DNA of 64,000 bases from Apus apus. Lineage: Eukaryota > Chordata > Aves > Apodiformes > Apodidae. Made by a program: the position numbers and the translations under genes. Location of the stretch: positions 19,581,780 to 19,645,779 of the forward strand of contig NC_067291.1 in assembly GCF_020740795.1 (NCBI RefSeq). The letters are read 5' to 3'. Of the stretch, positions 14,456 to 27,300 are shown piece by piece; position 1 is the stretch's first letter, and every line of letters begins with the position of its first letter. The notes under the pieces were generated by a model. That model did not search any database, was not told the DNA's origin, and was given only the letters and a program-made list of their open reading frames with translations.

Positions 14456-16004
14456 TTTAAATTTTACTTTTATTTGTTAAGAATGCGATCAGACACAGTT
14501 GAAAGTGTGAGTTATCTTAACCCAACAAAGCAAGCAACATTGTCATGTTTTCCTGGTGTCAAGTGATGTTTCATCATCCAGATTTATTTGGAAAGCTCTT
14601 CATCCAGGGCACTGTGAACTTCTGACAGATTGATTTTCTTTGTCCCTGTGTTTATATTTTGGAGCATTCTTGGATATACTTCTCTCTCCTCTTCGGATTG
14701 ATTTTTTTCCCTCAATGCAAACTGAATTATTTTAAGTGTTGTCTTGTGTAATTTGCATAATTTGCTGCAAAAAAATTTCAGTCTGATTGACTGGGTGTAA
14801 TAATTTAAATATCTTGGGGTGACAGTTGCATAGGATCTTACATTGGTTAGACAGTGTATGTAACATTTTGGTAGTGTAGTTCTAAACATTGTGTAGTATA
14901 TGCTTGTTAACATTAAAACAAACATTTTGCATAAAATAAACTATTAACTATTAATAAGAGTGAGCAAAACCCAAATATTCATGCTTTTGAAAAGCTACAA
15001 ATGTATGTCATTTCTGGTTTTATCAGTAAATATTATTTCTTATTCCTTTCCTAATGTTACATCTTAATAATGCTTAGTTTAATAGTTAAAGCCTTTGAAG
15101 ACACACTAAGAAAAAGGTCCTCTTTTGGATTTATGTTCTGCTACTCTGCACTGCGTATATACACATGCAGTGTTGAAACTATAGTGCATCCTAAGCAGGA
15201 AACTAGTTTGTTGCTTTGCTTTAGAGAAGCATTTTCAAACACAACAGAAGGACAGATACAGCCAGATGGCCATATTCTGGCAAAACATTTTTGTAATCAT
15301 GTACTTAGCTTCTTCCTACTTGCAGCAGAAATAAATTTGAGGTGGAATATTACATTCTGGAAGTGCTTGGATTACTGACAATCCACATTTCTTTGTATAA
15401 TATATTAGAAAGTAGCATGAGGCAAACTTAATTCCCTGTAAACAAAATCAGAGAGAAGAGTCCTTGGTTTAAATCTGATTCAGTAGTTGTCATCTTGGAT
15501 TAATCACTTCAAATAATTCTTCTCCACACCTAAACAGTAAGGCATATATTATCCTAACTTTTAGGTATGAATAATAACTTAATGTTTAAGCAGTGCTCTT
15601 GGAATATTTAAATCCTTTTCTATTTTAAAATCATGTGCCTGTCTCCACTAAGCAGTTACGAGCTAGTTATAAGGCTGTTGATGAACAGTCAGAAATCACA
15701 AGTTGCAAACAGCTTTGAATCACTTGAAATATGTACTGGTGAGTTTTGAAACACTAATCTTAGCTCACTATTTTTCTGGTGAGGAAAATGTATAGTAGTT
15801 TCAAAAATAAGAAGGAAAGTCTGCTATTTTAAATTATTAGCAAGTAATGCAGCAAGAAAATGTACTTTGGGTTTCAATTCAAAAAATATTTAGGGAAAAC
15901 TACAAAGCACTAGGTGGATAGACACAGTGATATTTCATTGTCTTTACAGTTGTAGAAAAAGAGGTATCTATGGTAAACTTTAACCAATATAATAAAACAG
16001 TTGC
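14456..16004. other. Convergent intergenic spacer ZWILCH-LCTL
   Basis: This AT-rich stretch lies between the tails of the two genes. I see no exon, RNA gene or recognisable repeat. The open frames at 14584-14925 and 15070-15378 show no family similarity and no splice context. Confidence 0.6.
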
Positions 16005-16006
16005 AT

Positions 16007-16012
16007 TTTATT
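16007..16012 (-). terminator. LCTL: LCTL poly(A) signal (probable)
   Basis: The minus strand has AATAAA about 38 bases after the stop, followed by T-rich sequence. This would give an unusually short 3' UTR, and a more distal site cannot be excluded. Confidence 0.5.
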
Positions 16013-16049
16013 AATTATGCAAAATGAAGCTGTATGTCAACGTGCAATC

Positions 16050-16165
16050 TTAACTGTGATTTCGGAGGTAGAGTATTAGCAGGACAACACTGATGAGAAT
16101 GCAGAGTGTGAATAATGTAGGAAGGACAATCTCTGTCACTGTTTCCATGTGGGTAATCAGGGAAT
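16050..16165 (-). CDS. LCTL: LCTL coding exon 13 (membrane anchor)
   Basis: It encodes [19 protein letters not shown], then the hydrophobic run [13 protein letters not shown], a short RNHS tail and TAA (16050-16052). It aligns with HMQMVTEIVVPTVCSLCVLI in human. The acceptor is AATTTTAG. Confidence 0.92.
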
Positions 16166-19100
16166 CTAAAATTTGAGAAATGAGTAATATGTAAGAAATT
16201 TAATCTTCTAGAGTGTGCCAGTTGTTAAAGTTCATACCACTTAAGGATTTTTTGAACATTTATGGTAAAATTATTTTGTTAAATATTGACTTAGGCATAA
16301 ACAACAAACAAAACAAAATTCCTAAGTTAGCAAAAGCTGGGATAAATCCATGTCAGTTTTCCCTCTTTTTTTCTCTAGGGTAGATTTTTGAAGATACATT
16401 AGTGCCCAGAGAAATTGGGATCACTATGAATTGGCTCCAGTGCATTAGCAGTGTTCTGTTGTTCTTTGATTTTTATTCTCTCCCACCCCTTGGGAAGGGT
16501 AGAAAATAAAATTGTAAAAGAGAAACCCTAGGGAAGCACTCTAGCTTTTTTTAATAATTATTTTGCAGCACTTCAAAAAATGAAATGGGTTTGATACTGT
16601 AGAATTTTGCCCCACAGATGAACCTCTAAGAGTTAAGTATAAAGAGACTTTAATTCACATCTAACATGGAGCTCAGCAGTTCAGACTAAGGTAGTACACA
16701 CTTAGGATGACTGCTTTGATGTTTTCTACCATGTGGAATTTATCTCATCCTTCTGTGAGACTTTGTAATACTTCTTTCATCTTTCTTAGAAGTTTCATAA
16801 ATCCACTGCAATAATTTGGGAATCCCCTTTTAGTTCAGGAATTACTAGAGGTCCTGAATTACACTGGGGAGGTCTTAAGTGAGATGGATTAGCCTGGCTC
16901 TGTGGGAATGGCAGGCAAAGTCTGCTGTATTTATGTATTCTGGTGCAGCTGCTGTTAGCTTTTGTTACCAGGAGCAGGAACGTGGTTTACTGGTTCCTCA
17001 GGCTATTGTTTAGCACCCTTTTTAAAGTGTCTCCTTGTATGCAGAAGTCAAACATCTTGGAGATTTTCCATCTGTGTGGTTGTCTGGATTTGTCTGGTTT
17101 TATTCCATGTTTGAAAGGGCATTTAGCACTTAAAGTATTTTAAGGAGAATACTGTCATTCCTAGCCTTAATTTTAAATAGTAACTCTTACTGGTTGTGTA
17201 TTCCATTAACATCCAAAGTTGAACCATTTAGCTACTGTGATTTTAGCTGGAGAGAGTAAAGACAGACTTTTTTCTTTAGAGGCTTGTTGTATTTAAAGCA
17301 GTTGTGCTTTCAGGAAGAAAATTCCTTGTAGGACCCGCCAACAGTAGTATTCACAGAGAAATTTTAAATCTGAAAGTTACAAAATAAGTGTTTATAAACT
17401 AAAAAAGTTACCTGTCTCAAGGAGCTGGTGTGTGGTAGAGCAGGTGTCCATGGCCTTGTGATGCCAGTTTTCCACCTGAGAAGGTTGACATGCAGCAGTT
17501 CTGTTAGACTGTAGTGATCTGTCTCATTCACAGCAGCTTTTTCTCTGTCCCTTTGTCCGCTAAAACTGACTTGAAATTATTCTGCCAACATATTATTTTC
17601 TGAAAGCTTCTTTTGCATCTTGGTAATTTAAATTTTTTTTACAATATATTTCTAATAGTTAATTCTTTTATAAAAATGTAAAAGTGCATATTAGGTTCCA
17701 TATTATTTTCCAAGAAGGTAGCATGAATGTGTAATTTTCTGCCTAGAAATATCACTGGTGACTTAGGGTTCTGAATTTTTGGTCACATTAGGAAGTCCAG
17801 TTGGAGTTTGTGAAGTGTTTGAGAAGCAGTAATTGAGACTGTTCCCTCTGTCTCTGGCTGCCTGTGTTATTTGACACATCCCTGATCTACAGAGTAAGAG
17901 TCAGATTTCATGTAGCACATTTGTGCAGATTGTTTCATGACATTCAGTGAGGTATTTTCCCATATTTTGAGGAAAAAAGAACAAGAGGAAAAAATGTTAA
18001 CAAGTGACATCACCTCTCGTGGATTTGGGAATCCATTGGCATTGATAATCTTTTTATAGTAGTAAACAGATGCCTTTGGGTATCGTGCTTTGTTCTTGTT
18101 TTTAAAATCAATGTGATAGAATCCGAATCTTTCCGAGAAGCCTTTGTTCCATTCAAATTGATCCAGCAGTGACCAGGCAGTATAACCCTTGACGTTAACT
18201 CCATCGTTTAGAGCTGTAAACACAATATCAATTATTCTCTTAAACTCATTGCCTAAGTTTGTCATCCATGAGATATAGTTCTGTAGGTGTTTTGGTTTAT
18301 ATCAGCAAGAGATGGGGGTAGGAGGAGGACAGAAAGGTGGTAAAGTTTAAAGTAATTTAGGTGCTTTGAAAATGTTGTTTAGCTTAGAGATGCTAGAGCT
18401 ATGTAAGATAAGGTAATTAAACAATTTCTCCTTTTAACAAATGGAAAATTATTATCTATTCCAGTATTAAATCTCATGTAGGTTATTATGTCTATTAGCA
18501 TCAGTATGTTTGGCTAGGCTGTCATTTTTGTGAAAATGTATTAGTCTAGTTTGCTGTCCATTTTGATCCTATGAATATTTATTTCTCTATGATGTAAATT
18601 ACAAGAGTAAAAAATAGAAGGTGAAAGTGCTCAAAAAGCTTGTGCACTAAAAAGATGTTTTTAGAATTACCTTTCAGCATTTCATTAATATATCCTTTCA
18701 GATACTCTATCCGCCATTCATCACACAGCTGAGTGCACTGTACCTTTTCAGAAACTCCATTCTCTGTCACATAAATGAGAGGGTTCCCATACTGTGTCTG
18801 CACACAAAGATATGGTGAGACTGGTTCATTGAAACAGAATCATCTTATTTGGACAGAACACGAGATTCTTAGTAAAATGCATTAAAAGCGATTTTCTAGG
18901 TTTACTTTGTTACCTTTAGGAAAAAAAATGCCTATCTAGGAGCTTAGGTTAACTATGTTTTTTATTTTAAAATAATGAATTCTGTAGTTGAACTAGGAAG
19001 TGTTGGTTTCTTTTTGCAAAAAAACTTCTCAGTATAACAAAACAATATATAGGTTAAACTTGAAAATCTAAAAAGTGCAGCTTCTGCATGTAACCAGACA

Positions 19101-22100
19101 TGTTGTAAACTTCCTTTTAAAGTATTACTTGTAATCACCTTAATGAAGTTGAGTAGTCTTCTGAATCCCCAGGGCACAGAATATAACCATTTGGGTCCTG
19201 GAGCTGGCCATTTTGGGTCCACCAGTTGGGCCAAATCACTGTCAGTGTCATAGCTGGGCACTTGGAGGAGGGGAGAGCTCTTCTGTATAACGTAACGGGT
19301 GGTAAAATGACCTATTCCCAGGAAATCTGATGTGCCTTTAATATAGTTTTTCTCTTGTGCTGAGAAGGTTGGTAATCTTGATGTCCCCAGGCCGTGCTGG
19401 CTGCTCTTCCTACCTATCAAAGTAATTGTAGGAAACAAACTTCTGAGGAACTTGGAAATCTGTTTTCTTTACCTCACCAACAATAAACAGAGTTTTCCTG
19501 AATGTAGTGTTAGTGTAGAGGACAGTTGAGTTTGCTTGTTTAAGATGAAATAATCTTACATCCTTTTGGTTCTGAGAAGTTGGGTACAATACATGGAGAA
19601 GACAGTGAATTAAAGTGTGTTTTTTGTTTTCCAAAGAGCTTGATAAATATCAACAGAATGCTTGGCATCCTAATGTAAGAAGAACAGAAGTGCTTTGCTG
19701 TACATTGACTATCTGTTTCATTTTGTGAAACAAAGATAGTAGAACACTCTAGAAATGCAAGTTTTAGTGATGTAAAACTGCTGGTTCTTTGTCCTTTGGT
19801 GGAAATTCCAGAAAAATATTTAGCAACAAGTTGTCTTTGTTAGGCTATTAAAAATGATTTATGACTGAAAAGTGAAGTAGTTGCTTCCTTTCCAGTTTGG
19901 AGGCCTCAGCTATGCATGTGCTGGGCTCAATGCTATGTTATGCTGTCAGTGTGTGATGTATTCATGTTGGTGCCTGGGCCTTACCTACATAATTCTTCAA
20001 AATTTCAGGATAGTCTCCTCTGTAAATTGGATTTGCAAACCAGCCCAGATGGAACTGAATGTATCTTTCAGCAGCATCTCTGTCTGTTGGGTCGTGTGGA
20101 TCAATAGGTTCACCCCAGTCACTAGTTAGGGAGATTCCAACCATACCTGAAAACACAAAGTGACAATTCTGCAGTTCATGTGTAATCTTTAAGCTCTTAA
20201 TGTAAAGAGGAGCATAATTACAGAACGAATCCTTATTACCTTGCTGCTCGCTGCGCCACGTGTTATTGTAAGAGTGCCACACCTTTGCGTGACTCTGGGT
20301 ACAAATAAACAAAACAGGCACATGCACATTTTAATCTGTTAAGCCATAGTATGGAAAGTTAGTGAAGATCAAGAGGAGTTTTTGCACTAAGGTTTGTCTG
20401 AAAATATTGCGTCATTTCTTGTATGTGTATTGTGGAACTTTTCATTTCATATAAGCTGTCAAATAATGAAGATTCCTTCCCTAAATTCCATGAGCTCCCT
20501 ATGAAGGCAATCCCCAGCATTCAAAGCAGTGTTCTATTCAGGGTCTCCAGTCCTTGGATGTCTTTCCTTATTTATTCAGGAAGTGAAAGCAGATTTTCAT
20601 GAGAGCCAGCCTGACTGAATCACCTGCTGAATTCCAGTTAATTTCAACAGGTCAGGATTTTACTCCTTGTTTCTAGAGTAACCTGGATATTTACTTATTC
20701 AACCAGTTTGGAACGTAGTGTGAGACACTCAAATTATAAAGAGCAATGGAAGTTGTTGCAACAGGCAACCTGGCATTTCATGCTACACCTGAATATGCAC
20801 TGGTGATTTGAAGTCAGGTGATAATTCTGGTGTGTTAGTTGGAAATGACATAAAGACGAAACTATTTCTGTTTAAAGAGTAGCCAAAAAAAAAGCAACTT
20901 GGTCTGCTAAAAATTCTTGATTTGCACGAAATTTAAAGCGTGATGTGAGCTTTACTTTGATTATATGGTGTGCTGCTTTGTATGCTCCACATCCACCGAG
21001 CTTCAGTCCTGGTGCGTGTTCTCCTCTTTCATAACCCTTCTCAGCAACTGCCTGCAAACACAGAGTTGGTTATTCTTTTGCAGCAGAGCTCATGGATTTG
21101 CGACCATCCTGTGGCCTTGGATCCTATGCTTTTCTGCACCATCTATCTCTCAATCTTTCCATCCTTCTCTATCTCCTTCCCCTCCCCTCAGCTCCTATCC
21201 CCTACCCCCCTGCTTGGTTGATAAGATGCTGTGGCTTGTTGGAACACCCTGTTGGTGACTGGTGTTAGCAGGGTGGCTCACCAGCTTGTTGTTCCTGATG
21301 GAATACATGGAGGGCAGGTGATTGCTGCTGTGCTGATTTCTGTGCCTCTATCCAACTGATGGTTTTTCAAAGCTTCACTAAAATTTCATATCTTGAAACT
21401 CTGTGCAGGCTCTGGTTGGAACTGGCCACTGAGATTTTTGGGCACAAAGATTAATGATATAAGTCTTTCCCTCTCCCAGTTTCTAACCCAGGTTACTGTA
21501 ATGTCAATTCAATTTTGGGATAGAATTTTGGGAACAGAACTGTGCAATGGGAGTGATGGAAAAGAAAGTATTGATAACTTACCCAAGGATTACTGAAAGT
21601 AATCCAGTGTTTCACACGATCACCAAACTTCTCAAAACATAGATTTGCATAATCATGAAAATAATTTATCATGCTTCTGTTTTGCCAGCCACCATACTTT
21701 TCTTGGAGAACCTTCGTAAATAAGAATTTCAGGGATCAGTAACGTTATTCAAAGTTCAGCTGCCTATTAACAAAAACTTTCATTTATATTTCAGTAGCTC
21801 AGAGGGGAATTTTTCAAAACTTCATTGTATACAAACTGCAAATTAATAGAAAATAATTGTAAGCACACTTAAAAGTATGCAGGCATCTTTAAACGTTCCT
21901 CTCATGTACACATAGTCCTTAAACTTAGGGAATTTATTTATATCAGAAGCATTTATATTAGATATTTCACTAACTTAAATATTGTCTCACCTGTGGAAGA
22001 TCCCAGTGGTAGAGGCTCACAATAGGGATAATATTGTTTTCCAGAAGGCTATTAATTGTATCATTGTAGAACTGTATTCCCTTCTCATTCAGTTTCTCTG

Positions 22101-24326
22101 CTGATGAAACAGACAAGAAATCACCTGGATTGTTTTTAAAGTAATTGGAAGAATAGAAATTCTAAAATTTTTAACCAAGGAATCTTATATAATAGTGGTG
22201 GGTATGCTATAGTGGACGTGTAATGGTTAAGTCTGCAGAAAAAGAAACAGAAATCTATTTACCAGTAATGTTAAACAGCTATGGTTTACTCACCAGTAAA
22301 ATTGCTTGCATACTAATACTGGTAAGAATAGGATGAAATTGTTTTGCTTACCCTTGATGCCAGTGGGCATAATCCGAGGCCATGAGATGGAGAATAAATA
22401 GTGATTAACTTTTAGCTCCTTCAGTAACTGAATGTCATCCTGTGAAAAGAAAATCCAATTGACATATCTCAAGTCCAAGCAGAATAACTTCAGTTACTCA
22501 TCTTTCTTAAAAAGCACGAAGGCAGAAAATCTAGAAGAGTTGCACAAAAAAGGATTCCATCATTCCATTCACTCTCAGACTGAATTATAAAGCATTTGAT
22601 GGTTTTATTCTTAAAAACCTGTAAAACTTCATGAACACACACAAAAATATGTTAATTTTATTCAAATCTCAATTAAGTTCATTGTTGTTCTGACTAAGCA
22701 ATTGGACTTCCAAAAAATGCAGGCTATTTCTTTGGACAGGCAAATCCTGGAAACCTGACATGTATTTAGGAAATCCTGTGGTGTTGTTGATTCTGTGAGA
22801 TTATTAGGAAAGAAGAGTTTACTGAAGTATTTGAAAATACATCAGCCTTTGGCTTCCTGGGTTGAATGTGTCTGTAGAGCAACCAAAGCATTTAATCTTT
22901 GCTGTTGTTTCAGAATGGGAAATCAGTCTCATGAAATGGCTCTAGGGTGTCTCTAGAGAGATAGCTCCTCTTTAACAATACCTTAACTTTGTAGTAGCCA
23001 TCACATGCTGAATCCCCTGTTTCATTTCTAAGCACTGTCCCTTTCTTGTGAGTAAAAGCATCCCAGATACTTGGTCCTTTCCCATCCTTGTCCCAGGCCC
23101 CTTCAGTCTGGTATGCAGAGCTTCCAACACCCCATAAAAAACCTGAAGGTAGAAAGAAGTGAGTTACAATTTAACATTTTCCTGCAAAACTGCTCTTCAT
23201 ACTACCTGTTCATATGACAGAGTAATTGATGGACCTTCACAGCTGCATGGCTTCGTGTGAAATGGGCATGATGGCAGGTCTACAGAGGTTTCCATGTGAA
23301 AGCATTGGTTTTAATTGCATAAAAAGGGGCTGAAAATACAGGATAGACTAAAGGTATCCTTTGCTGATGCAATGAGAAAACCTAATTCTTTCACATACTA
23401 AAACTTGCTACTATTATTTTACAGGATGAGGGTAGTGCATTGATTGTGTGGCAGAAATGTCTGTGAGAAAAAATGAGCTTCCCACATAATTTTTGCCTGC
23501 TTGTTTTTCTGGGGTTAAAATTTTAGTGATTACAAGTTTAGCTGTTGTTACATAAAATACATAGATTCTGCATTCCTAGTGTTATACAAAAGGACATGAT
23601 TAATCCATTTCATAAGCCACTCAAGAACTTGACCCACAAATCAGTGCCTGTTTCTTTTTACTTTTGCTTGTGGCTGAATGCAGGGAGTGTGGATTAATCT
23701 GTGGTGCAGGAAGGAGAAGGTTTCACAAGGCAGTACTGAACAGTGAATTAGATAATGCTAAACAGCCTGAAACAAACCCAACAATTATTTCACTCATGTT
23801 CATTTCCTAAGTTAGCAGCAGTAACAAAGGATATTTTTAGGTTATAATTTTTCACTGTTGTAGGTAATTTATGAAAAAGAAGAGTTCTCAGATGTGATTT
23901 GTTATACTGTGCTGCTTATTCAATCACAGGAAAGGGAGATCTGGATATGAAATAGTAACTATTAGCATTTTCTCTGAGTTTACTGTTATAAGTGACTGTA
24001 TGAAGTGCAGGGTTATGTGAATCCTTGTATTTCCAAGACTGGGTGCAGAGGATGATACTCTCTGCATCCTGCAATAGCCTGAATTTTTCTTTCTGCCATT
24101 TCCCTGAAAGGAGAAGGAAGACCTTTTGGTAGCTTGTGCAAACAAGACAAGTGGATCTGGAGCATTATATAAAACCCACAATGAACTGTAGTTCAAAAGT
24201 ACCCTCTGGAAAAGTGCCATAATAGAAGGAGCCTGGATTATTCTGTGTCCAGCGGAATTCCGCAGCTGCGTTCAGATGTGTTAGCAACACAAGCATGTAC
24301 CAAATCCTCAAGCTGTAAGTCTTCAT
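16050..24326 (-). CDS. LCTL: LCTL (lactase-like / Klotho-LPH related protein), 13 coding exons
   Basis: LCTL is a type I membrane protein of the endoplasmic reticulum and cell surface with one glycoside hydrolase family 1 domain. In mammals it is enriched in lens and kidney. Thirteen exons with GT-AG borders give 568 residues (human 567). A signal peptide is seen at about residues 1-21 ([17 protein letters not shown]). The GH1 barrel follows: [98 protein letters not shown]. The membrane helix is about residues 543-564, with a short RNHS tail. The nucleophile is present (Glu412) but the acid/base position in the TFNEP motif is Asn202, so ordinary hydrolysis is doubtful, as for human LCTL with Asp. 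Another in-frame ATG lies five codons upstream of the chosen start. The gene converges on ZWILCH. Confidence 0.96.
17412..17475 (-). CDS. LCTL: LCTL coding exon 12
   Basis: This 64-base exon encodes [19 protein letters not shown] to ET, the juxtamembrane linker, aligned with VESWYLKALETCS of human LCTL. The acceptor is CTTCTCAG and the donor GTAACT. No open-frame search would find it. Confidence 0.88.
18014..18213 (-). CDS. LCTL: LCTL coding exon 11
   Basis: It encodes [20 protein letters not shown] to ANGFPNPRE, closing the GH1 barrel with WSLLD.FEW and [11 protein letters not shown]. The donor GAG|GTGATG is weak, and reading through it gives 48 more residues before a stop at 17867-17869. 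Confidence 0.94.
18671..18797 (-). CDS. LCTL: LCTL coding exon 10 (nucleophile)
   Basis: It encodes [20 protein letters not shown] to [11 protein letters not shown]. The nucleophile Glu of the (T/V)ENG motif is intact at codon 18762-18764. The acceptor is GTGTGCAG and the donor GTAATT. Confidence 0.95.
19139..19413 (-). CDS. LCTL: LCTL coding exon 9
   Basis: This is the largest exon (275 bases), encoding [20 protein letters not shown] through [17 protein letters not shown] to [12 protein letters not shown]. The acceptor is TTTGATAG and the donor GTGATT. Confidence 0.95.
19985..20146 (-). CDS. LCTL: LCTL coding exon 8
   Basis: It encodes [19 protein letters not shown] to YPEILKNYV, with the GH1 blocks VGI.L...W and [12 protein letters not shown]. 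The donor is GTAAGG. Confidence 0.95.
20240..20294 (-). CDS. LCTL: LCTL coding exon 7
   Basis: This 55-base exon encodes [18 protein letters not shown], with acceptor GTACCCAG and donor GTAATA. YNNT is a glycosylation sequon. Confidence 0.93.
20956..21051 (-). CDS. LCTL: LCTL coding exon 6
   Basis: It encodes [20 protein letters not shown] to KAAHHIIK, the GY..G.HAPG block of GH1 proteins. The acceptor is TGTTTGCAG and the donor GTAAAG. Confidence 0.95.
21583..21711 (-). CDS. LCTL: LCTL coding exon 5 (acid/base site)
   Basis: It encodes [20 protein letters not shown] to [11 protein letters not shown]. The catalytic TFNEP of active family members reads TFSNP here, with the acid/base Glu replaced by Asn at codon 21589-21591. 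QNRS is a glycosylation sequon. Confidence 0.95.
21991..22100 (-). CDS. LCTL: LCTL coding exon 4
   Basis: It encodes [19 protein letters not shown] to [11 protein letters not shown], which includes the invariant HWDLP. The acceptor is TTTCATCAG and the donor GTGAGA. Confidence 0.95.
22352..22439 (-). CDS. LCTL: LCTL coding exon 3
   Basis: It encodes [20 protein letters not shown] to PRIMPTGIK, the conserved (R)FSISWPR strand. The acceptor is TTTTCACAG and the donor GTAAGC. Confidence 0.95.
22982..23142 (-). CDS. LCTL: LCTL coding exon 2
   Basis: It encodes [20 protein letters not shown] to [12 protein letters not shown], the GH1 N-terminal signature with the sugar-binding Gln of AYQ. The acceptor is CTACCTTCAG and the donor GTATTG. 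Confidence 0.95.
24203..24326 (-). CDS. LCTL: LCTL coding exon 1 (signal peptide)
   Basis: It encodes [20 protein letters not shown] and the start of the mature protein to SFYYGTFPE, with donor GTACTT. A second in-frame ATG at 24339-24341 would add MKSPA. The nearer ATG gives the more typical signal peptide. Confidence 0.88.
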
Positions 24327-27300
24327 TGCTGGTGATTTCATCACTGCTGAGTGTTCTCTATGAGATCCCACCTGATAAAATAGAAGAGCATTGTCAAGTA
24401 TTGCTGCTCTGCAAAGTAGGCTTAGGGTGTTCCTCAGGGAAAAGCTGCTTTTGCCTTCTGAACAGGGATGATTTTTATTGAAGGCTAAAAATGGTGCTTG
24501 GGTAAGTGGAAGGAAGATACAGTTAAGCTTCTGATGAAAACAAGAAGAATCAAGTGCAAAATTAGACATATTAGAAGGGGTCTGTGCAGATTTTCCCTAA
24601 TGTTCCGTATATTTGCTAGATTCTAAAATTCTGTTTGTTGGTAGCTGTTTTGTTCTGTTCTGGATTTCAAATTGTCCCATCAGTGTCAGCAACTAAAACC
24701 TGCAAATAGTGTGAGTGGGAGCAAGAGATAAAAGTGGTGATGCTGCCAGCATCTTGCCACCTGAATATGTAATGAAACAAACCTGGTGGAAGATCACAAG
24801 GAAAATTAATACTTTCAATTGCTGCAGTTTTAATAATTACAGCTTTTGTCTTGATTATGTCACTTTTATCCAGTTCCAGCATCAATTTAAAGTGCTACTA
24901 TGTATGCACTATATTTTTAACTGCTAAATCAGGTTAAGCTATTAGTAGGATGACAATTTTTAACCATTTTAAATAGAGTTTCCAAAGAGCAGCATTATTT
25001 TCTCCAAATTTATACAATTCCCAAAAGATCTGTTTTACATTCCTGAGCCTCTGCTGGTGAATTTGAAGAAGAGGTTAGAAAGTGAGGAAAAGCAGAAAAA
25101 TACCATATTAAAAATAATCACTTTTTACGGTGGAGCATTGTATAAAAAGTAAATATATTTGGACCTTTGAAAAGCCAACTGGAATGACAGGATCATGCCA
25201 AGGCAACCAGACTGCTTATGTGAGACAGAGCATTTAACTGCCCTCAGTGTCCCAAGAGGAGGTAAATGAAGAGCTGACAACACCACATCCTTGCCTGCCT
25301 GTATTAAACCAGTTTTGCTGCAGTCTTTCTGCACCGTGCTAAAAGGGAACTGCATTTTTACACAGCAGCTCTTCTCATCAGCTCCTTGCACAGCCCTGGG
25401 GCAGAATGAGGGTGGAGAAACCACCTTCAGACTCAGGTGAGCCCACTGTGTGCTCCTTCACCTGTCCTAGGAGACCTCAGCAATGGGAGAGACTGGCTAA
25501 ACAGGTCTGACCAACAGTTCTTCTCTGACTTGCTTTCCACTATCATTTTTTAACATCTGTCTCCCACATATAAAAATTTAGGACCTGAGCCACAACTTGG
25601 TGGGAATCTTTGCGTGGACATCCCAGGGCTGTAGGTCAAGCCCGCAGCGATCTGTGATAACCAGACCTGAAGAGCCTGTGTGACACCTGTGGTGCCTACA
25701 GACCACGGTGAAGAAACAAGTTTGGCTAAAACCAAAAGCAATGGATCTGCTTTTCAGAAGATGTAATAAATGTATGAGCTCAGAGACCTCTCATTCTGTG
25801 AATAGAGAGCAGTATCTCCTAATTAATGCAGGAACTGCCTAGCTGCTTTGGGAAAACCTCTCTACTTCTGCATCAAAGGCCTTTAGCCTTGGATTAAAAG
25901 AATCTTCTCTGCATTTCTAATGTGGATGTTTTGATAGCAAGGGGCAAAAAAGACTATGACCATTAAAAAAAACCAACAGGGTCTGAATACAAGTATTTTT
26001 TACTTTGAATATAAAAGGTTGCAAATATATGTGATTTATTTATTTTTTTAGATATTGACAGGCAAATCTAGTACTTCAGCCTAGTCAATAAGTTAGTTTA
26101 AATTTAGTGTTCTCTTTATATTCTGGTTAGCAATGACTGACAGTCGTGAAAAATAGCAAGGGGCACAGGAGATGTGTTCTGCAAGGTGTGTCATTCGTTT
26201 CTGAGGCACTAACTTTTGCAAGGGTGCTGATAATTCTGTTCCAAAGTTATATCTTTCATAACATGTTAGGGTGTTTATTATGGTTTTAGACATTGGTAAC
26301 TATCTGATTTGTGTTTTGGATTACTCTTTGGAGCTAGGAATAACAGTTGAATCAGAGTAAGTATATTTTTTCACTCTTTGGCTTGATAACTGTATTAGAA
26401 ATAATTTTAGGACTTCAACAATTGCTCAAGCACAAACACATTTTTAAATGATCATGATTTTACAACAACCTTTATTGAAGAACGTAATCTTATTTTATGC
26501 ACAGCTCATAGTGGAATATTCTATAAATTACTTTTCCTTTCAAATGAATGCATGCTTTTTGGAGCTCTTCACTGCTCTCTTTTTCTGGTACTTCTCTTTA
26601 AAAATACAATAGAAGAAACACCTCATCAAATAGTGCAAAAAGTTGTATCAAGTTTAGACTGTAAGGCTGGTACTGTAAAACTATCAACCTTCTTGTTCTC
26701 TAGCAGCTGTATTACCTTTACCCTGATTTTAGATTGAGTTATTTTCATTTTCCCCCATTTCTGGCTTACCTGGTGTGGATGTGTCCCAGCTGGGAGATTC
26801 CTCTGGACTGCCAGCAATTTACCAGGGCATTCAGAATAAATTTACTTTCATGGAATAATTGCACAGAATTAATTGACCTGTCACAAAAACTCAGGAGAAA
26901 CATCTAGTTGAAAACAGTATTTTGTTCACTTACAGCCAAAACAAAAAAGAACAATCCTTTTGTATTCAGTCAATGCTGCAGGAAAAGGTTTAGCTTAACC
27001 ATTCGAATCTTTTAGCAATGAGGCATTTTCCTTTGTAAGCAAAATTAGCTTTGTGAGTGATCTATACATTCATACGTAATTGCACTTGCTCTTCAGTAGG
27101 GTATTTGTAGACATTTTTCTCTTGGTGCAAATGTCTGTGTCCCAGGTGGTGTTTGGCAGGGAGATCTGTGCAGGATTTTGTTAGGCCAAGGGTTCTGTTT
27201 TTATATGGCATCATTTTGAAGCAGATATTCCGAAGGCAGCCTCGGAAAATAATATTCTTTGTCATTTATTTCTGGAGGAATTCCTCATGGAATGGTCTTT

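Noticed and set aside
17867-18013. LCTL C-terminus ending in the read-through after exon 11
   Set aside because: Two further exons (17412-17475 and 16050-16165) match the linker and membrane anchor in phase, so the main product is taken to be spliced. The read-through is kept only as a possible isoform.
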